From Bostrychus sinensis (Eukaryota; Chordata; Actinopteri; Gobiiformes; Eleotridae), in the NCBI GenBank assembly GCA_020698575.1, contig CM036244.1:8317034-8381033 (forward strand): a DNA stretch of 64,000 nucleotides. Direction: 5' to 3'. Below the pieces are notes generated by a model. That model made no database searches. It saw nothing but the letters and a program-made list of their open reading frames with translations, and was not told the origin of the DNA. Positions 29,377 through 39,733 of the stretch are shown one piece after another. The position numbers were made by a program, and so were the translations under genes. Position 1 is the stretch's first letter; every line of letters begins with the position of its first letter.

Positions 29377-30406
29377 ACAATGGAGTGAAATGAAAGCACG
29401 TTAGACTTTACACTGAGGTTTAAAGTGCGCTGTTGTTCACTTTTTGGACTGCAGTGGTTTATTTTACTGTATTTATTTATTGAAAGAAAAAAATAAAAGA
29501 TTAAGAGATCGTGTACATTGATGACAATAATGTTACAGTTGTTATTATGCCTTATTGTATCAAGATTGTTAGTTATACATTGGTACTTTCTATGTGTGTA
29601 ATTTTATTTATATAACCCAATAAAACACCTCAACGAGCTTTAAACAGTTAATCAAACATAAACAATAATGACGCTTAAAAAAAAAAAAAAAAAGTGAAAA
29701 CTCAAATTTAATGTTCATTCGACTCAAGTTTTACTTTTTTTTTTTTTTTTACTCATCTTACACCCAACTACTATCCATTGTTCAGAAAAGGTTAATAGGA
29801 TAATAATAAAAACTAAATATACAGAATTTAACTAAATAATACTTTTTCTGAATAATGGAAAATAAATTGGCTGTAAGATGAGTTAAAAAAAAATAATGAT
29901 AGTGAGTAAAACTTAAAATTGAAAGTGTTTAGACACATGAACGTCAAATTAAGTGAACAAAAAATATTGAGATTTTTTGAGTTGGCCCCAAAACTCAAAA
30001 ATCTTGAGGGATCCTGTTGCCTTGAGTTTTTGCAGCTTTTTTTTTTATTTGTATTTTTATTTTTTTTTATGTAGTTTATGTTTGATTAACTGTTTAACGC
30101 CCTTTGAGGTGGCTGTGTTGTGCTGGGTTATATAAATAAAATTGCACACAGAGAAAGTACAGATGTAAACTAACAATGTTGTTACAGTGAGGCAATAACA
30201 ACTGTAACATTATCGTCATTAATGTACACAATCTCCTAATCCTTTTTTTTTTCAATAAATAAATACAGTAAAATAAAGTACTGCAGTCCAAAAAGTGAAA
30301 GCTCTTACTAAGACGCTAACAACAGTGCTTTAATATCGACCACTGTTTTTAAAAATAGTTTAAACTTCAGTGTAAAGTCTAACGCTCTTTCATTTTACTC
30401 CATTGT
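29377..30406. mobile_element. 1.03-kb palindrome with a foldback in its loop
   Basis: The outer left arm starts ACAATGGAGTGAAATGAAAG with GTTAGACTTTACACTGA; the right arm ends GTAAAGTCTAACGCTCTTTC then ATTTTACTCCATTGT, its inverted copy. Complementarity runs through CTTTTTGGACTGCAGT, TTTATTTTACTGTATTTATT and AACAGTTAATCAAACATAAA for about 300 bp per arm. The loop is occupied by a second foldback (29694-30036). The right arm has an extra TTTTTAAAAATAGT-containing stretch, so arm lengths differ. The outer element's class is unknown. Confidence 0.85.
29694..30036. mobile_element. Foldback element F, solo copy
   Basis: Inverted arms around 29850: GTTTTACT...ACTCATCTTACACCCAACT on the left, and GGCTGTAAGATGAGTT...AGTGAGTAAAACTTAAAATT on the right. 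The right end GATCCTGTTGCCTTGAGTTT then TTGCAGC equals the right end of the foldback nested in the hAT copies at 48256 and 58345. The outer part of the left arm is missing here. Confidence 0.8.
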
Positions 30407-30861
30407 ACTTGAGTTGAGCAACTTTTTTATTATTATTTTTTTTATTTTTAAATAGTGTACACTAAACTAAACAGACTCAGGAAATCCCCTGCCCTTAAAC
30501 CCTCCTTCTCGGTCAGGAAAAACTCCTAAAAAACCTTATAAAGTAAAATAAAGTCCATCAGCTCAGCTCTAGGATCATAGTTCAGGTCTGAGAACATACT
30601 TATACCAATAATACAGTTATTTTATGTTGTTAAGCACTCAGTTTCTGCAGACTAATTAATTAATAATCCTGTGTAATCATCTTTTCTCTCTTTTTGCATT
30701 CAGTTTGTATCCACTCAAAGTCACTTCACGCTCCAAGTTTAGCTACTGCTGTGTCAGACACTATTATTCTGCTAAGTTATTCATAAAAATGAGTTACAAA
30801 CCTAATTCTCATCTAAAAAAGGCATATATAGACGAGTTGGGGCCAAAAAGTAGGTCCAGGA
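30407..30861. other. AT-rich sequence, nothing recognised
   Basis: No structure or coding signal beyond short frames. Confidence 0.4.
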
Positions 30862-31342
30862 ACGTTGGATATAGTTTCAGTTTTTACCTTATTTGGAGTT
30901 TAAATAATGTTTCAATCACCATTTTTACAATGCATGTGCCATAAAGATCATTTTAAATTATTATAGTGAAAGTGCTGTAAAAAGTGGTTCACAAAAACAA
31001 AAAAGCAGAGATATTTGGCCTGCAATTTGACTAATGGAGAACCACTGAATAAGAGGATTACAAAATACATGTATACCTATGTGTAGAGTATTTTACTTAG
31101 TCCCACAAAGATGCCATCAAAGAATAAATGAGATGTAACAATTATACTATGTCATTTTGTAATCCTCTTATTCAGTGGTTCTCCATTAGGACAATTGTAG
31201 GACACATATATCATGTTTTTTTATTGTGACCCACTTTTTTACAGCACTTTTACAATATTCATTTACTATGAGCTTTATGGCACATTGTTCAAATGCTATT
31301 TAAACTCCAAAATAAGCAAAGCACAAACTATATTCAACCTTA
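30862..31342. mobile_element. 480-bp palindrome (unclassified foldback)
   Basis: Left-arm blocks ATATAGTTT, TATTTGGAGTTTAAATA, AAGTGCTGTAAAAAGTGG and CTAATGGAGAACCACTGAAT then AAGAGGATTACAAAAT are mirrored by ATTTTGTAATCCTCTTATTC, AGTGGTTCTCCATTAG, CCACTTTTTTACAGCACTTT and TATTTAAACTCCAAAATAAG. The arms are about 190-205 bp around an 83-bp centre. The innermost 35 bp of each arm are the most identical. No TSD was found. Confidence 0.85.
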
Positions 31343-32029
31343 GCTGAACATTTTTGACAGTGTTTTTGTGGAGAGTGTGCTGACTTTTTACATTATTTGT
31401 TGGTTTGAGGCACAAAAAAATTCACTAAGAAAATTTTTTATCACTGCCAGTAAAATACAAGGCGTCGCTCTCAACAGTCTGCAGGACATTTACTCAAGAA
31501 CAAAGCAGAGAAAGCTCCAAAACACCTGCTTTTTAATACATTTTTAAGTCTAAATTCTTAAATAATTAACTATTTATCTCTGTTGGTCTGTACAGGGCAA
31601 AATCTATTTTACATTCACAATTTTTTTGATAATTAATGATGTGTTCTCTATTCTTTTTACAGGTGATCTTTGAACCTACCTCTTAGTAAGTTCAGCAGTG
31701 GTCAAAGCCTATTTTTCGACTTGATTTTATGTTGAATGTTGAATACACTGTACGTAATGTGCTTAGTGTTGAATATTAAATGATTTTACTTAGTGCAAAC
31801 CAAGTCAAACGGGTACAATGAACTACTACCGACCTCCCTGGAGCTACTTTTTGGTCCCACCAGTTGAGAATCACCTCTCAAATCTAAAACGTTTTCCCTT
31901 TTTTTATTTCTTTGGACTAATAATAGACATTTGAGCAGTCCTAAAAATGAAAATAAGCACAGTAAAAGTGTTTTTAAACCTGAAGACTCACTGAAACGGT
32001 GCATTTACTGACTGCCGCCTGTCTGTTCA
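31343..32029. other. Unique AT-rich sequence, no gene seen
   Basis: Nothing recognised. The 72-codon minus frame at 31786-32004 has no identifiable domain. Confidence 0.4.
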
Positions 32030-32335
32030 GCGCAGTAATGATATTATGAGTGCAAATGTAGTGTTAAGCCCCGCAGATGTCCACCGGGGAACACTAAAAG
32101 CCGACCTTGACCCTGTTGATCATTAATAATTCAGCCCAACTCGGGGTTAGATTAAGTGCAGCGCCGTATGACACACCGTTTCTGCGGGCCCCCGGCGTCA
32201 TAAAGTTTGCATAAGGCCCCCGGAGGCTCCCAGTCAGGTGTCCGCGAGTCTCAGCATTAGCTCCATTTCACCGGAAAAAGGCTTCGCTGAGAGGAGGATT
32301 CAGCAAAAACCAGTCACAGGGAGGCACAAGTCGGT
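32030..32335. promoter_or_regulatory. Candidate conserved non-coding island
   Basis: Unique and GC-balanced, with TTGATCATTAATAATTCAGC embedded between GC-rich stretches (GCGGGCCCCCGGCGTCATAA and a second GGCCCCCGGAGGC). No frame or repeat signature. The texture resembles vertebrate developmental enhancers; inference only. Confidence 0.3.
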
Positions 32336-32344
32336 CTCTGTACC

Positions 32345-32400
32345 CGTCCCGAGTTTAAATACATGGAGAGGGTTGCGTCAAGAAGGGCATCTGGGGTAAT
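32345..32400 (+). repeat. Fish LINE/SINE 3' module
   Basis: CCGTCCCGAGTTTAAATACA then TGGAGAGGGTTGCGTCAAGA and AGGGCATCTGG. Same module as at 9290. Confidence 0.6.
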
Positions 32401-32439
32401 ACATATACCAAATCAATATTATGCAAATCATGGCACAGT

Positions 32440-32985
32440 AGGAGGTAGATGGAAAGAAGAAGGAGGAGGAGTAGAAAACGAAGAAGTTGGAGTAGAAAAA
32501 GAAGGAGTAGGAGTAGAAGTAAGAAAAAAGGAGTAGAAATGACTAGAAAAAAAGGAGTAGGAGTAAAAGGACTAGAAAAAGAAGAAGAAGCAGTAGAAAA
32601 AAGAGTAGGAGTAGAAGTAGAAGTAAAAAAAAGAGTAGAAGAAAGACTAGAAAAAAAGGAGTAGAAGCAGAAGGACTAGAAAAAGAAGAAGAAGCAGTAG
32701 AAAAAGGAGTAGAAGTAGAAGAAGAAGAAGAAGGAGTAGACGTAGAAGTAAAAAAAGGAGTAGAAGAAAGACTAGAAAAAAAGGAGTAGGAGTAGAAGGA
32801 CTAGAAAAAGAAGAAGAAAGAGTAGAAGTAAACATAGAAGAAGAAGGAGTAGACGTAGAAGTAAAAAAAGGAGTAGAACAAAAACTAGAAAAAAAGAAGG
32901 AGTAGAAGTAGAAGGACTAGAAAAAGGAGTAGGAGTAGAAGGTGAAGAAGAAGGAATAGAAGTAAAAGACAGAAGAAGAATCACA
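32440..32985 (+). repeat. Purine-rich degenerate (GTAGAA)/(GAAGAA) tract
   Basis: About 545 bases built from AGAAG, GTAGAA and GAAAAAAAGGAGTAG words. The purine bias is strong, but regular T residues interrupt it. Longer blocks such as GACTAGAAAAAGAAGAAG recur. Frames on both strands are low-complexity (Lys/Arg/Glu or Leu/Phe runs) and are not genes. Confidence 0.95.
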
Positions 32986-32999
32986 TGCAAATATTACTA

Positions 33000-33090
33000 G
33001 TGCTACTTCTACTTCTACTACTGATTCTATACCACTACTACCACTACTACTGCTACTACTACTACTACCAATACTACTACTACTGCTGTC
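33000..33090 (+). repeat. (CTA)n-rich microsatellite
   Basis: Imperfect CTA/ACT/TAC triplets with CTACTTCTACTTCTACTACT at the start. A related short tract (CTACTACTACTAC) lies at 33358-33405. Confidence 0.9.
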
Positions 33091-33499
33091 CCCAAACCAT
33101 GGTCAAAGAACAGGAGTGAATGTACTACACAGTACTGCACTTTGCCACCAAGAATACTTTTACTTATTAAGAGATTTTGAGAATGACATAAATAGAATTC
33201 AAACACTTGTTTCACATTTTATTTTATGTTTCAGAAAAGGTTCTCAGAATGTGCATTTTGTTAAACTTATACTTCAAAATAATAATACTCAAGTAGAAGT
33301 AAAAGTATGCAACAAAAGTGTAATGTTGAGTTTTTTAAATCATAAGTGAATAATACAACCACTACTATTGCTACTACTACTACAGTACTATTACTACTAG
33401 GATTACTGTGGTCTCCAAACCATCGTTGAACGCAGAATGTTTCGACTGCAAAGTGAATGTACTGCCCATTTTTTTCAGTATAATATCACAAATGTTGTT

Positions 33500-33875
33500 T
33501 TACAGTTTTTGACTTGAGTTTTTATTATTATATACTGTAAAATTTTTATGTATTATCTTTCAAAAAAAATAGATTAATTTATATTTTAGTTTGTGAATTA
33601 CGTTTTAATCAACATTTCCTGTAAAATTTAAATGTTTTATCTTTTCAAAAGCTGTTAAACTGTAATAAACACTGGACTCAATTATTTTAACAGTGCTATA
33701 CTGTATACATTACAAAAAATAAAACTAAAAAGTACAATTTTGCCTTTTTTTAAATATTACAGTTAATTACCGTAACCAAAACAGTATTTTACCGATATAT
33801 CAATTACGGTCTTTTACTGTTGAGATTTTACAGATTTTTACCATGAAATCTACAGATATTTTTTTACAGTGTGAC
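33500..33875. mobile_element. CACTGTAAAA-ended MITE, decayed
   Basis: The right end reads CAGATATTTTTTTACAGTG (33857-33875), reverse complement CACTGTAAAAAAATATC. Inside are repeated GTAAAAT/TTTTACAG/TTACGGT words in both orientations. The left boundary is uncertain. The terminal CACTGTAAA matches that of foldback F in the 48- and 58-kb copies. Confidence 0.45.
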
Positions 33876-34074
33876 TAAAATAAACATTTTCACATAAAAT
33901 TGTACTCAAGTAAACGTGTTTCAGAAAATGAACAAGGTAAGTACCCACTTTCCTTGAGTAAAAGTAACATTTTTCCAATAAAACTGTACTATTTTATTGA
34001 AAGTAAAAGCATGTTTCAGAAAGTGTCACCAGAAAGCACATTTATTTGGTTGAGAAAATGTCATTATGTAAATG

Positions 34075-34300
34075 GCTTGAGTAAAACCATCGAGTCGAGT
34101 TTCCGCCGCTGGGTTTCAGAGTAATTAGCCCGCCCACCTGGCTTGTACGAGATGGATTTGGATGCTAACTTCCTGACGAGGGGCCATCGGTGCTCGGTGT
34201 CCAGTTGGCAGACAGAAGCTGAACCTCTGGGAGAAACAGGGGCCCTGCCAACGCTGGAGTGAAATGTTAGACAGGCATTGAGATCAACAGTGACGGGCAG
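34075..34300. promoter_or_regulatory. Candidate conserved non-coding island
   Basis: Unique, GC-richer stretch (GGCTTGTACGAGATGGATTT, CTTCCTGACGAGGGGCCATC) with AGAGTAATTAGCCCGCCCAC at its start. The minus-strand 102-codon frame across it has no recognisable domain. Regulatory nature is inferred from texture only. Confidence 0.25.
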
Positions 34301-35397
34301 ATGAAAGGAAAAGATTGGAGTGATTGGATAAACAGGGCCATTGTGGGAAAAAATACCAGCAACACACAGCACAAGGGGAAAAATATTGCGGCGGGTTCAA
34401 AAGTGGAAGGAAAAAAAATAACATTTAAACGAGCCAGACGTTTCAGTGATGTCCAGTACAAAGCAACAGGAGGACAGTTTATTTGGACTTAGCCTTTGAA
34501 TGTGATCATCCAACCTTTGGCGAGGCTCGTGTCAACGCGAGCTGCCAACACAGTCCTGCAAATAAACTACAGTCAAGAAACAAATCTGACTTTTTTTTTT
34601 TTTTTTTTCATTTTGCAGTCAAATTAAAAATTAACTCAATAAATGTTCAATTAAAGTTTGATAATTTAACTTTGGATTAAAATGTGCACATGGCTATGAG
34701 TTTATTGTATTTATTGTTTTTTTGTGTGTATGTTAAGCAGTTGTAACTACTTTATTGTATTTGTGCATAAACAGATCGAATAATATGTAAAAATGTTTCT
34801 CAATACTGCGAGTTTTTTTTTTTTTTTTTTTCAATAGACAGGAGCTCGGTTGAGGCAAGCGTTGGGACATAAACCTAGGACTTTTGAGTTTAGCTAGAAA
34901 GAGAATACATTTTAAAATATCACAAAAGATTTGCCCTGTGTGTGTGGTTGTGCTGTTATTGCTGTTTTTTTGTTTTTTTGTTTTTTGTTTTTTTGCAGTT
35001 TACTGTGGTCATTGTTTTATGTGTGGAAAAGTGAAGCCAAATATTTTGTCTGGAAGCAGCCATGTTATTTCTTTAGTTATTTCTTTGGGTGATTAATTCG
35101 ATTATCAAAGGAGAAACATGCAGCTTTGCTTGTTTCTTTGCTGTTTTGGTCGCATTTTCCTCTATGGAGCGCCCCCTATATTCTAAGAAGTAAAGCAATA
35201 TCTGGCTTGTTACGGCTGACTAGGACCGGGTCAATGCTCCCATTCTTGCAAGGCTGTTTTGTTTTTTTGTTTTTTTCGGCAGATACACCAGGGAGAAGTG
35301 CGAGGGCTGCAACAACTTCTTTAGTCAACACACTAAACCTAGACTTAGCCAAAATTATTGTTACTTCTGTTCTAACATAGCAGGAATTTGTGTCACA
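34301..35397. other. Unique sequence with T runs, no gene seen
   Basis: Poly(T) runs at about 34590-34608 and 34808-34831. Near-duplicate 3' context (GCATAAACAGATC...AATA and ACAGGAG...GTTTGAGGCAA) is shared between 34765-34890 and 36355-36500, so a short old repeat is present twice. Nothing coding recognised. Confidence 0.4.
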
Positions 35398-35642
35398 TAG
35401 TAGTTTCCAAAGTGGGGTCCGGGGCCCCCAAGTGGGCCACGAAGGTACTGCGGGGGGTTGTCTACATTAATTACATAAAAGGAAATTAGGTTTAAAATGA
35501 ATTACAACATTTATTGTATTGTATTTATTTTAAAATATCACTTAAATCTGCGTTGTTGTGGTGTTTTTAGACTTTCAAACATAGTAATGTTTCATTTTTG
35601 GGATTGTCTGACTTTTTAAGCTCTTGACTTTGAGAAAGACTG
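35398..35642 (-). mobile_element. hAT-type MITE, family D, short form
   Basis: The left end TAGTAGTTTCCAAAGTGGGG and the right end CTTTGAGAAAGACTG correspond to the two ends of the 58151 element in reverse. GTGTCACA (35390-35397) and GTGTAACA (35643-35650) are an 8-bp duplication with one mismatch. It has no foldback insert, so 245 bp is the basic size of the family. Confidence 0.85.
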
Positions 35643-35859
35643 GTGTAACACATGCAAAATATATTTTATTTTAGGACTGCCACGGTTTAAAATGCATTTC
35701 CATCACAACAGCTTGAATCTCAGACCTGTATCATGCTAACCACGTTTTAAAAATCAGTAATATCCATTTAAAGTCTAGTATTCAATCTCTCCTGAAACTA
35801 TGAGAGAGCAAAAAAAAAGGCTTTAACTTTGAAAAACATAAACCCACATTCAGCATTTC

Positions 35860-36075
35860 CCCTCCTGCACCATTCACCATCAGCGCTACGTCTATAATTC
35901 AATTAAAGCCTATCTGAAATAACATTGGGAAAAGCCATTGAGATCGTTCCCATTGTGGCCCATAATTAACATGCCTATCTCCCGCCTCTGCTGTTCAAAG
36001 AGTGGTAAGGGCAGAAGGAGGCCACGGGAACTCCATAAAAATGCTAATCTCCCCGCACGGCTTCAATGCAAATCT
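35860..36075. promoter_or_regulatory. Candidate conserved non-coding island
   Basis: Contains CCATTGAGATCGTTCCCATT, CCCATAATTAACATGCCTAT and AATGCTAATC in unique, mixed-composition sequence. TAATTA-type words next to GC-rich spacers are typical of vertebrate developmental enhancers. Inference from texture; the short frame at 35938 is not convincing. Confidence 0.35.
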
Positions 36076-36507
36076 CCACAAAGGTACACAAAAAAAAAGA
36101 AAAAAACCTTTGATTTAAAGCCCCTTTTAGGAAATCAGCATAAACAACGGCTATTTAAACGGCAGGATAACTATTTTATATGAGGCGTTACAGGGAATGT
36201 GTGGTGACAGGAGAGGCTGCATATAAGTGGACTGTTAAACCTTTATGCACATATACACAGAATGAAGATTTATTCTCATTCTGAGTAAATGTGTTTGAAA
36301 AAAAGTCATATACTATTCCCCCCGCCAGACTGTTTTCTCTTACTGTATTGTATTTGCGCATAAACAGATCTAATAATACATAAAAATGTGTCCCAATGCT
36401 GCAAGTTTGTCCAGATCTGGTGAGTATTTAGCTTTTTTCCAATAGACAGGAGGTTGTTTGAGGCAAGGGACAGGACATAAACCCAGGACAGTTCAGTCTG
36501 TAGTATT

Positions 36508-36600
36508 GTGTAACACTTTATTTTTGCACTACACTTAATACCATGTACTCACAATGTAACTACTATGTAACACAGGCTGTAACAAACGGTAATAGATTTA
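36508..36600. mobile_element. TAACACTTTATTTT-type MITE, left end
   Basis: TAACACTTTATTTTTGCACT then TACTCACAATGTAACTACTA. It is one end of the family at 37584; the rest is replaced by the microsatellite. Confidence 0.55.
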
Positions 36601-36621
36601 ACTATGTTGTAGATAGGAATA

Positions 36622-36679
<58 letters not shown>

Positions 36680-36775
36680 TATTTATTTATTTTATTTTTT
36701 TATTTTTTTATTTTTTATTTTTATTTTTTTACTTTTTATTATTTTATTTATTATTATTGTTTTTATTTTATTTTT

Positions 36776-36863
<88 letters not shown>

Positions 36864-37075
36864 TTAATTTATTTTATTTTTATTGTTATTATTTCTGTCA
36901 TTATTATTATTATTTGTATTATATTTTTTATTATCATCATCAATAATAATAATAATAAAAATAATTGATTTTATTTTTATTATTTTATTTATTATTTTTA
37001 TATTTATATATATATTATTATCATCATCATCATCATCATCATCATCAATAATAAAAAAAAATAAAATAATAATGC
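36622..37075. repeat. Compound (ATT)n/(ATC)n/(AAT)n microsatellite
   Basis: Blocks in order: (ATT)n, T-rich TTTATTTA runs, (ATC)n at 36777-36815, (AAT)n to 36865, mixed ATT, a second (ATC)n at 37020-37049, then AATAAT running into the SINE. Two ATC-AAT units occur in the same order. Confidence 0.95.
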
Positions 37076-37340
37076 ACTGGTCTTATATAGTGCTTTTTTG
37101 GACACTTGAAGATGCTTTACACATGCATTATTCATTCAGTCCTCAGTCACACTCGGTGGTGGTGGTGAGCTGCTTCTGTAGCCACAGCTGTCCTGGGGCA
37201 GACTGACAGAAACATGGCTGCCATTCTGTGCCAACAGCCTCTCCAACCACCACCAATCACACACTCATTCATACTCATTTTGTGTTCTTACAGTTTCTAG
37301 GTACAAATGTACTAAAAATGCTTGTTACACTGCTCTAGCA
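37075..37340 (-). mobile_element. tRNA-derived SINE tail and body, reverse
   Basis: CACTGGTCTTATATAGTGCT, then CATTATTCATTCAGTCCTCA, then GTAGCCACAGCTGTCCTGGG and GCAGACTGACAG are the reverse complement of the SINE body at 52090-52255. The tRNA-like head is not recognisable here. Confidence 0.75.
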
Positions 37341-37447
37341 AAGTGCATTTTGCTTCTGAACAAACAATAAAATGACTTTGTTACTAGGCTAAAATACCCT
37401 ACAAGTATTTTTATTTTGATTGTGTATTTATGTATGATTGTGTTTTT

Positions 37448-37525
37448 GTTTAATTGTGTGTTTATATTTGATTTATTTATGTTTAATTGTGTGTTTATAT
37501 TTGATTTATTTATGTTTAATTGGAC
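37448..37525 (+). repeat. 33-bp tandem repeat, 2.2 copies
   Basis: Units start at 37448, 37481 and 37514 with GTTTAATTGTGTGTTTATAT. Because 33 is a multiple of three, it produces a repetitive Asn/Ile/Lys peptide on the minus strand, which is not a gene. Confidence 0.9.
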
Positions 37526-37583
37526 GTTTATGTCAGATTTTGTGTTTGGGCCATGTAAATACAATTGAAATAAAAATGTAAGC

Positions 37584-37848
37584 TAACACTTTATTTTACA
37601 CTACACATTTTACATTGTATCTACCTCATTAATTACAATGTAACAAACTGTGTAATTAACTCTAATAACATGTAACTACATTGTACTTACATGATGGAAT
37701 TAACTAACCCTAACCCTTACACTTAATTCCAAATGTAATTATTAAATTTGTGCCTAGAAACTGTATTAAAACAAAATTTCATAATGTAAGTACTACATAA
37801 GTACATCTTATTACATTGTAGTTACACTGTAGAGTAAAATAAGTGTTA
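37584..37848. mobile_element. TAACACTTTATTTTACA MITE, both ends present
   Basis: Left TAACACTTTATTTTACACTA, right GTAGAGTAAAATAAGTGTTA, which are inverted relatives. The interior (ACATGTAACTACATTGTACT and CCCTAACCCTTACACTTAAT) matches 26260-26345. No TSD was resolved. Confidence 0.8.
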
Positions 37849-38074
37849 CAGAGTATTGATATGTTATTATTGTGGGCCAATAGTTTAGCCTGGTTGTGAA
37901 TACCTCAAGAAATACTCAACATAAAGCAAGAACTGATGTTTGTTTGCCAGAGATGTGCTAAAGCATCGTGTTTTGACACATTGTGTGGTTCTCTGTCATT
38001 GTTATTGGTTCATTTTAGTGCCTAGTACAAACTAAAAAAAAAAAAAAAAATTGGAAAGCCATTGGTCGGTCAAG

Positions 38075-38471
38075 TCTAGGGTGACCAGATTTTTAGATCC
38101 AAAAACTGGGACACATATTTTTTTCCATTAATCCTGGTGCATTTAAACTCACCAAATGACAAAAAGTGTCCAAAAGCCATACAATTTTCTTTCATGTAAT
38201 TAAAGTAAATGCCGCTAGGGCTTAAGTTCTAAATTTTAATGGCAATTTATTGATAAAAATAATGACATTGTACATAATTTTAATGACAAAAGTATTTAGA
38301 AAAAGGATTTTAAGTGTCCTATGCTTTTCTATTGGTTAAAATCGGAAAAACTGGGACAGGATTTGTTAAAAACTGGGACATTTGTGTGTTTTTACAGATA
38401 CGCCTTGGGACATGAGACAAGGAGCCTAAAACTGGGACTGTCCCGGTTAAAGAGGGGCATCTGGTCACCCA
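38075..38471. mobile_element. hAT-type MITE, TAGGGTGACCAGAT ends, copy 2
   Basis: Left CTAGGGTGACCAGATTTTTA, right CATCTGGTCACCC. More than 90% like 14657-15043 by eye, with an extra TTATTGATAAAAATAA segment. No clear TSD. Confidence 0.85.
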
Positions 38472-38479
38472 AACACACA

Positions 38480-39196
38480 TTGATCGTATTTTAGGTGAAG
38501 CTCTGTTGAACCTATGTGGAAGACTTAGTTCCTGTTTTAGTTTCTAGCTGGAAAAACAGATGTATATTTCAAAATAATACATAATAATACATAATAAAAA
38601 AGTCTAAAATCATCAAAGCTATTGGCAGTACAGTTACAATCTATCATAGAGAGCACAGTAAGCCATGATTCAATCTACTGTATGTTCAATACAGAGCTAA
38701 AGAGGCAAAAAACAAAAGCAGTAAAGTATTAAAAATAAACCCAGTCCAACCTGCAGCTGGTACACAGAGATTTGTATTTCTCACCAGTGTGTCCCTGGGC
38801 CCCTGGCAGAGAAACACAGGAACGTCCCGAGAGACCAAAGACAGAGGATCATAGCGGGTAAACAACATGATCACATGACGCTTTTAATATCGTCTTCCTC
38901 GTCTCTCTGCCTGTCCGCCGGCGTCGCGTTTCTTTTCTCCTTACGCGACTTTTAGGCTGCGTGACTTTGAACGTCCCACTGTCGTCGGCTTTTAGGCTCA
39001 AACCTACAGACGCCGCTGAAAATGAGAACGGTGCAGAAGTTGTAGCCAGGTTTTAAGAAAGGCTATGAACACAGAAATATATATCAATGTACAAAAATAC
39101 GCAAAAAGGAAGAAGAAAGTAGAAGAACTTGGAGAAGTCTGCCAAGGCACTGGTCCTATCCCGCAATGGTAAAGATATAGTGCCCAGACCTGGATC
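38480..39196. other. Unique sequence with a GC-rich patch
   Basis: Bases 38895-39030 are CpG-rich (GTCCGCCGGCGTCGCGTTTC), with GACTTTTAGGCTGCGTGACT and a near-copy GGCTTTTAGGCT. No gene recognised. Confidence 0.35.
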
Positions 39197-39414
39197 TTCT
39201 AGCTCAGTGTTTCCCAACCAGGGGTACGGGGACCTGTAGGTGTACATGAGAAATTTGCAAGGGATACTTTAAATTCTTTTTTTTTTTTTTATAATCTACG
39301 TTCAACATTAAAACTAGATATCTCCAATCTTTTTCATATTAAAAAATGTAAACCTAAAAAAGCTGAAGTGTCTCGATGATGAAAAGGAGAAACTTCTACA
39401 AAATATTTTATTAT

Positions 39415-39431
39415 TTATGATTATGATTATG

Positions 39432-39472
<41 letters not shown>
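39415..39472 (+). repeat. (ATT)n microsatellite
   Basis: Begins as TTATGATTATGATTATGATT and becomes pure ATT for about 13 copies. Confidence 0.95.
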
Positions 39473-39474
<2 letters not shown>

Positions 39475-39733
39475 TTAATAGCTAGTTTCAGGAGTTAGTT
39501 CAAATGTGTGTTTTTTTGTTTTTTTGGGGGGGTAGTAAATATATAGTATTATGAGTTTAGGTTTATTTTAAATTTTTTTACTTTATTTGGAAAGGAACAT
39601 TTTGTAAAATAAGTAAATGTTTATATTGTAGTATTTTTTGTATACTTTAATTTAATATAAGTTTTAAAGAGAGTCATATATTTGTTTCTTTAGATTTTTA
39701 TCTTAAATTGTAGCTAAAAATAAAAAAAACTTA

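Noticed and set aside
32440..32985. Triplex (H-DNA)-forming mirror repeat
   Set aside because: Purine-rich, but interrupted by T every few bases and without clear mirror symmetry.
32449..32990. Lys/Arg/Glu-rich and Leu/Phe-rich ORFs
   Set aside because: Low-complexity translation of a purine-rich tract in several frames.
36543..37206. Ile/Ser-rich ORFs of 107-141 codons
   Set aside because: Translation of trinucleotide microsatellites.
37325..37564. Asn/Ile/Lys repeat ORF on the minus strand
   Set aside because: Produced by a 33-bp tandem repeat, a multiple of three.
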